From positions 101,001 through 165,000 of the forward strand of contig NZ_JADPJI010000009.1 of assembly GCF_023073355.1 (NCBI RefSeq): a stretch of 64,000 nucleotides of DNA. Direction: 5' to 3'. This document shows positions 60,658 to 64,000 of the stretch, piece by piece. The notes under the pieces are model-generated. The model was not told the DNA's origin. It ran no database searches and saw nothing but the letters and a program-made list of their open reading frames with translations. Both the position numbers and the translations under genes were made by a program. Source of the DNA: Bradyrhizobium sp. 199 (lineage in GTDB: Bacteria > Pseudomonadota > Alphaproteobacteria > Rhizobiales > Xanthobacteraceae). Numbering within the stretch: the first letter of the stretch is position 1; every line of letters begins with the position of its first letter.

Positions 60658-61971
60658 ATGAACCTCTTCCGCCTCCTCCAGGCCCGTGCTTCCGCCCGCA
60701 AGCCCGTCCGTGTCGCGCTGATCGGCGCGGGTAAGTTCGGTTCGATGTTTCTGGCGCAGGTGCCGCACACGCCGGGGCTGGAGGTGCCAATCATCGTCGA
60801 CATCGACGGCGACCGCGCGCGCGAGGCGTGCCGCACCGTGGGCTGGAGCGCCGAGCGGATCGCCGCGACCGCCTTCACCGATGACGGCGTGCGCGCCATC
60901 GCCGGCGGCGCGATGGAGGTGGTGGTAGAGGCGACCGGCAATCCCGCCGTGGGAATCAAGCATGCACGCGCCGCGATCGCGGCGGGCAAGCATATCGTGA
61001 TGGTGAATGTCGAAGCCGACGTGCTGGCAGGTCCGCTGCTCGCCGAGGAAGCGCGCAAAGCAGGCGTGGTCTATTCGCTCGCCTATGGCGACCAGCCGGC
61101 GCTCACCGCGGAAATGGTCGACTGGGGTCGCGCCACCGGCTTCCGCGTCGTCGCCGCCGGAAAAGGCACCAAATATCTGCCGGCCTATCACGACGTGACA
61201 CCGGACGGCGTCTGGCAGCATTACGGTCTGACCGCGGGCGAAGCGCAGTCGGCCGGCATGAATCCGCAGATGTTCAACTCGTTTCTCGACGGCACCAAAT
61301 CGGCGATCGAGATGGCTGCGATCGCCAACGCCTGCGCCCTCGACGTGCCCGCGGACGGTCTGCTGTTTCCGCCCTGCGGCGTCGACGATCTGCCGCATAT
61401 CATGCGGCCGCGCAGCAAGGGTGGCGTGCTGGAGCGGTCGGGCGTGGTCGAAGTCGTCTCCTCGCTCGAGCGCGACGGACGGCCGGTGTTCCGCGATCTG
61501 CGCTGGGGCGTGTATGTCGTGCTGGAGGCGCCGAACGACTACGCCGCCGACTGCTTCAGGCAATACGGCCTCAAGACCGATGCCAGCGGACGCTTCGCCG
61601 CAATGTACAAGCCCTATCACCTGATCGGGCTCGAGCTGAACATCTCGGTCCTGTCGGCGGCGCTGCGGGGCGAGCCGACCGGCCAGGCCAGCGGCTTCCG
61701 CGGCGACGTCGCGGCGGTGGCCAAGCGCAATCTGCGCGCTGGCGAGATGCTCGACGGCGAAGGCGGTTACACGGTGTGGGGCAGGCTGGTGCCGGCGGCC
61801 GCGAGCCTGAAGGCCGGCGCGCTGCCGATCGGCCTCGCACACCACGTCAAGCTGAAGCATGACGTCGCGCACGGCGCGGTGGTGGGCTGGAGCGATGTCG
61901 AGTTCGATGCCGGCAATGAGACGGTGAAGACGCGCAAGGCCATGGAGGCCGCGTTCGCAGCGCAGCATTGA
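60658..61971 (+). CDS. NAD(P)-dependent dehydrogenase with SAF domain
   Basis: 437 aa. Rossmann motif LIGAGKFGSMF at residues 21-31 and a homoserine-dehydrogenase/Gfo-Idh-like core (VVEATGNPAVGIKHARAA, VMVNVEADVLAGP). A C-terminal SAF domain (AVAKRNLRAGEMLDGEGGYT) is present. The layout occurs in uncharacterised sugar-acid or polyol enzymes. It may act on the product of the PhyH oxidation. No further residues fix the substrate. Confidence 0.78.
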   Translation: MNLFRLLQARASARKPVRVALIGAGKFGSMFLAQVPHTPGLEVPIIVDIDGDRAREACRTVGWSAERIAATAFTDDGVRAIAGGAMEVVVEATGNPAVGIKHARAAIAAGKHIVMVNVEADVLAGPLLAEEARKAGVVYSLAYGDQPALTAEMVDWGRATGFRVVAAGKGTKYLPAYHDVTPDGVWQHYGLTAGEAQSAGMNPQMFNSFLDGTKSAIEMAAIANACALDVPADGLLFPPCGVDDLPHIMRPRSKGGVLERSGVVEVVSSLERDGRPVFRDLRWGVYVVLEAPNDYAADCFRQYGLKTDASGRFAAMYKPYHLIGLELNISVLSAALRGEPTGQASGFRGDVAAVAKRNLRAGEMLDGEGGYTVWGRLVPAAASLKAGALPIGLAHHVKLKHDVAHGAVVGWSDVEFDAGNETVKTRKAMEAAFAAQH

Positions 61972-62151
61972 TCGGCGCCGTCATAGCCCAACCAAAGTGC
62001 GCTTGATTTGCGATCCCCCTTTGGTCATCCTGCCCCCGATCCGGAAACACAGAATTTCGGACGCAAAAAAAGTCGGCCCACCGGCGAAGACAAAGCGACG
62101 GCAAGATCGCGATCCCTCGTCGAGGATTCGACAATATAGGGAGGGAAATGC

Positions 62152-63240
62152 ATGGAACGTCGTAAATTCCTGACGGCAGGCGGGCTGGGCCTCGCCGCAA
62201 GCGCCGTTGCCGCACCTGCCATCGCGCAGTCGATGCCCGAGGTGAAATGGCGGCTTGCCGCGAGCTGGCCGAAATCGCTCGACACGCTCTATGGCGGCTG
62301 TGAATATTTCTGCAAGCGCGTTGCCGAGATCACCGACAATCGTTTCCAGATCCAGCCGTTTGCTGCCGGAGAGCTCGTCCCCGGCCTGCAAGTGCTCGAC
62401 GCCGTCGCGAACGGCACCGTCGAGATGGGCAATACTGCGCTCTATTACTATTGGGGCAAGAACCCGGCATTCACCTTCGGCACGTCGCTGCCGTTCGGCC
62501 TCAACACGCGCCAGCATATTTCCTGGCTGTTGTGGAACGGTGGTCAGGACATGATCAACGATCTCCTCAAGGAGTACAATGTCGTCAGCGTTCCCACGGG
62601 TTCGACCGGTGCCCAGATGGGCGGCTGGTTCCGCAAGGAGATCAAGACCGTCGACGATCTCAAGGGCCTGAAATTCCGCGTCGGCGGTTTTGCCGGCACC
62701 ATCATCTCGAAGCTCGGCGGCGTGCCGCAGCAGATCGCGGCCGGCGACATCTATCCCGCGCTGGAGAAGGGCACGATCGACGCGGCCGAATGGGTCGGCC
62801 CGTATGACGACGAGAAGCTCGGCTTCGTGAAAGTCGCGAAGTACTATTACTATCCGGGCTGGTGGGAAGGCACCGGCCAGGGCCACAACCTCATGAATCT
62901 CGACAAGTGGAACGCGCTGCCGAAACACTATCAGGCGGCAGTCTCGGCGGCCTCACTCGATACCTTCACCTGGGTCACCGGTAAGTACGACTCGGTTAAT
63001 CCACCCGCGCTCAAGCGGCTGCTCGCTGCCGGCGCGATCCTCAAGCCCTTCCCCCAGGAGGTGCTCGAAAGCTGCTATGTGGCGGCAGGTGAGATCTACG
63101 CGGATCTGGCCAAGAGCAACCCGCATTTCCGCAAGATGTATGCGAGCCTCACGGCTTATCGCAGCGACTCGCTCGCCTGGATGCAGGTCGCCGAGCTCAG
63201 TTTCGACAGCTTCATGATGCGGATGCGGACGCGGACGTAG
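62152..63240 (+). CDS. TRAP transporter substrate-binding protein (DctP/TakP-like), orphan
   Basis: 362 aa. Tat signal MERRKFLTAGGLGLAASAVA with RR at 3-4. DctP-family segments: WRLAASWPKSLDTLYGG, ALEKGTIDAAEWVGPYDD, and an Arg in GLKFRVGG that binds the carboxylate. Resembles the TakP type that takes 2-oxo acids. No DctQM membrane genes are nearby, so the partner is elsewhere. Followed by an intrinsic terminator. Confidence 0.88.
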   Translation: MERRKFLTAGGLGLAASAVAAPAIAQSMPEVKWRLAASWPKSLDTLYGGCEYFCKRVAEITDNRFQIQPFAAGELVPGLQVLDAVANGTVEMGNTALYYYWGKNPAFTFGTSLPFGLNTRQHISWLLWNGGQDMINDLLKEYNVVSVPTGSTGAQMGGWFRKEIKTVDDLKGLKFRVGGFAGTIISKLGGVPQQIAAGDIYPALEKGTIDAAEWVGPYDDEKLGFVKVAKYYYYPGWWEGTGQGHNLMNLDKWNALPKHYQAAVSAASLDTFTWVTGKYDSVNPPALKRLLAAGAILKPFPQEVLESCYVAAGEIYADLAKSNPHFRKMYASLTAYRSDSLAWMQVAELSFDSFMMRMRTRT

Positions 63241-63269
63241 CTGCCCCTCCGGACGAGACACAAACGACA

Positions 63270-63297
63270 AGCCCCGGAGACATCTCCGGGGCTTTTT
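63270..63297 (+). terminator. Intrinsic terminator of the TRAP binding-protein gene
   Basis: AGCCCCGGAG and CTCCGGGGCT form a 10-bp perfect stem with a 4-nt loop, and T follows directly (TTTT then G). It ends 57 bases after the stop codon. Confidence 0.86.
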
Positions 63298-63328
63298 GTC
63301 GAGCCGGTCCGCCCGCCTTCGCAGCCTT

Positions 63329-63416
63329 CGTAAGGTTGGCAAAGCGAAGCGTGCCCACGCGTTTGTCTCAGCTGAGGGGACGCTGGCACGGCGCGGCTCG
63401 CGCGCCACCTTACCGC
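63329..63416. repeat. Interspersed repeat, CGTAGGGTGGGCAAAG family, copy 4
   Basis: CGTAAGGTTGGCAAAGCGAA at the left and CGCGCCACCTTACCG at the right end are imperfect inverted copies. Related to copies at 28452, 44885 and 46272. Sits between two convergent genes. Confidence 0.7.
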
Positions 63417-63454
63417 TCCGAATGCGCGGCGCGAGCAACGCGCCGCAAACATCC

Positions 63455-64000
63455 TCAGTTCTCGTCATCCCCGAGCGCGGCGACAAGCTTGTCGTAGTAC
63501 TTGCCGACGAGATCGATATTGCCCTTGTTCTCGACCGCGGGCGCCGGCGTCTTCAGCGCTTCGTTGAGCTCGTCGATCGCCTCTTTCTTGTCCTTGGCCG
63601 GCATCTTCTTGTCGGCCTGCACTTGCGCGATCTGCGCCTTGATCACGGCCTCCACACCGACATATTTCTTGGTGGCAGGGTCGAAGCCGCCGATCACGAG
63701 GCTGATGTTGTCGACGACGTTGTTGTAGTCGTCATAGCCGGCAAAGCCGTGCTTCTTGGCGACGTCATCGAGCTGCGCAATAACCTTCTGGTCGGGCGCG
63801 GTGTTTTCGGGGAGTTTTTCCGTGATCGCGTCCATGTCCTTTTGCGCGGCAAGCACGCCCTCGAGCTGCTTGTCGCTCAGCGCGATCTGCTTGAGCGCTG
63901 GCGCCGGCTGCTGCGCGGGCGCGGTCTGCTGAGCGGGGGCTGCCTGGCTCGGGGCCGGTTGCTGCTTAGCTTGGGCGAACGCCACACCGGAAGAAGCGAA
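63455..64000 (-). CDS. Exported hypothetical protein, 5' end beyond window
   Basis: The frame is open to the window edge, so the start lies outside. The visible N-terminal part (FASSGVAFAQA) is the end of a signal peptide with an AxA site. A Gln/Ala/Pro-rich linker follows, then an alpha-helical domain (LSDKQLEGVLAAQKDMDAIT, KKHGFAGYDDYNNVVDNIS). This pattern occurs in periplasmic proteins of Bradyrhizobium of unknown function. The end YYDKLVAALGDDEN is acidic. Confidence 0.7.
   Translation of the reverse strand, partial: FASSGVAFAQAKQQPAPSQAAPAQQTAPAQQPAPALKQIALSDKQLEGVLAAQKDMDAITEKLPENTAPDQKVIAQLDDVAKKHGFAGYDDYNNVVDNISLVIGGFDPATKKYVGVEAVIKAQIAQVQADKKMPAKDKKEAIDELNEALKTPAPAVENKGNIDLVGKYYDKLVAALGDDEN

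Noticed and set aside
1..64000. Integrated element, prophage or symbiosis island
   Set aside because: No integrase, transposase, phage structural gene, tRNA-flanked attachment site, or large drop in GC was seen.

Overview
The window is a high-GC alphaproteobacterial chromosome segment, most likely from Bradyrhizobium or a very close relative. The grounds are a complete PhyR-NepR-EcfG general stress cassette, paired DUF3551 secreted proteins, homospermidine synthase, an orphan ABC_sub_bind periplasmic protein beside hemH, the Rhizobiales zinc-uptake arrangement, and many short interspersed palindromic repeats of the kinds scattered through Bradyrhizobium genomes. No tRNA, rRNA, insertion sequence, integrase or CRISPR array was seen. 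The content is mainly core and metabolic genes, with a few accessory modules.

Layout. 1-12.6 kb: a truncated outer-membrane beta-barrel gene, arabinose-5-phosphate isomerase (LPS Kdo supply), a divergent HxlR regulator and CMD-family pair with two palindromic operators between them, an NfeD/SPFH membrane pair, ferrochelatase with an ABC_sub_bind protein, a MAPEG protein, a hotdog thioesterase, and a coupled M3 peptidase - DUF1007 - NicO metal-export operon. 12.6-17.1 kb: a polyamine locus, with a long structured leader, ornithine decarboxylase, an acetyltransferase, a RidA protein and homospermidine synthase. 17.2-23.7 kb: zinc homeostasis on the minus strand. A perfect Zur-type palindrome precedes a tiny His-rich membrane protein, znuCBA, a CobW-type GTPase and a WD40 protein; a split permease pair lies just upstream.

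23.8-36.6 kb: Fe-type superoxide dismutase, a NodA/AAC(2')-like acetyltransferase, a MATE exporter, a DUF2147 remnant, a DUF3095 protein, a translationally overlapping ACP - adenylating enzyme - SDR set with a FATP-type acyl-CoA synthetase upstream, two tandem DUF3551 proteins and HtpG. 36.6-40.5 kb: a possible orphan sRNA with a strong terminator, then the most intriguing pair in the window, a patatin-like phospholipase followed by a large protein with an NDT/TIR-like N-terminus, a helical-repeat middle and a SLOG-like C-terminal domain. This looks like an effector/sensor module.

41-44 kb: a double TonB-C protein and the general stress response cassette. 44-56.4 kb: a nitroreductase and an aromatic/fatty acyl-CoA catabolic cluster (three acyl-CoA dehydrogenases, feruloyl-CoA synthase-like ligase, enoyl-CoA hydratase, SDR dehydrogenase, TetR regulator, thiolase, acyl-CoA synthetase). 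56.4-64 kb: MGMT-type DNA repair protein, tandem alpha/beta hydrolases, and a likely catabolic set: GntR regulator with a perfect 20-bp palindrome upstream, PhyH dioxygenase, SAF-domain dehydrogenase and an orphan TRAP binding protein. The window ends inside a secreted hypothetical protein. All functional calls rest on motif and family recognition by eye; no database search was run.
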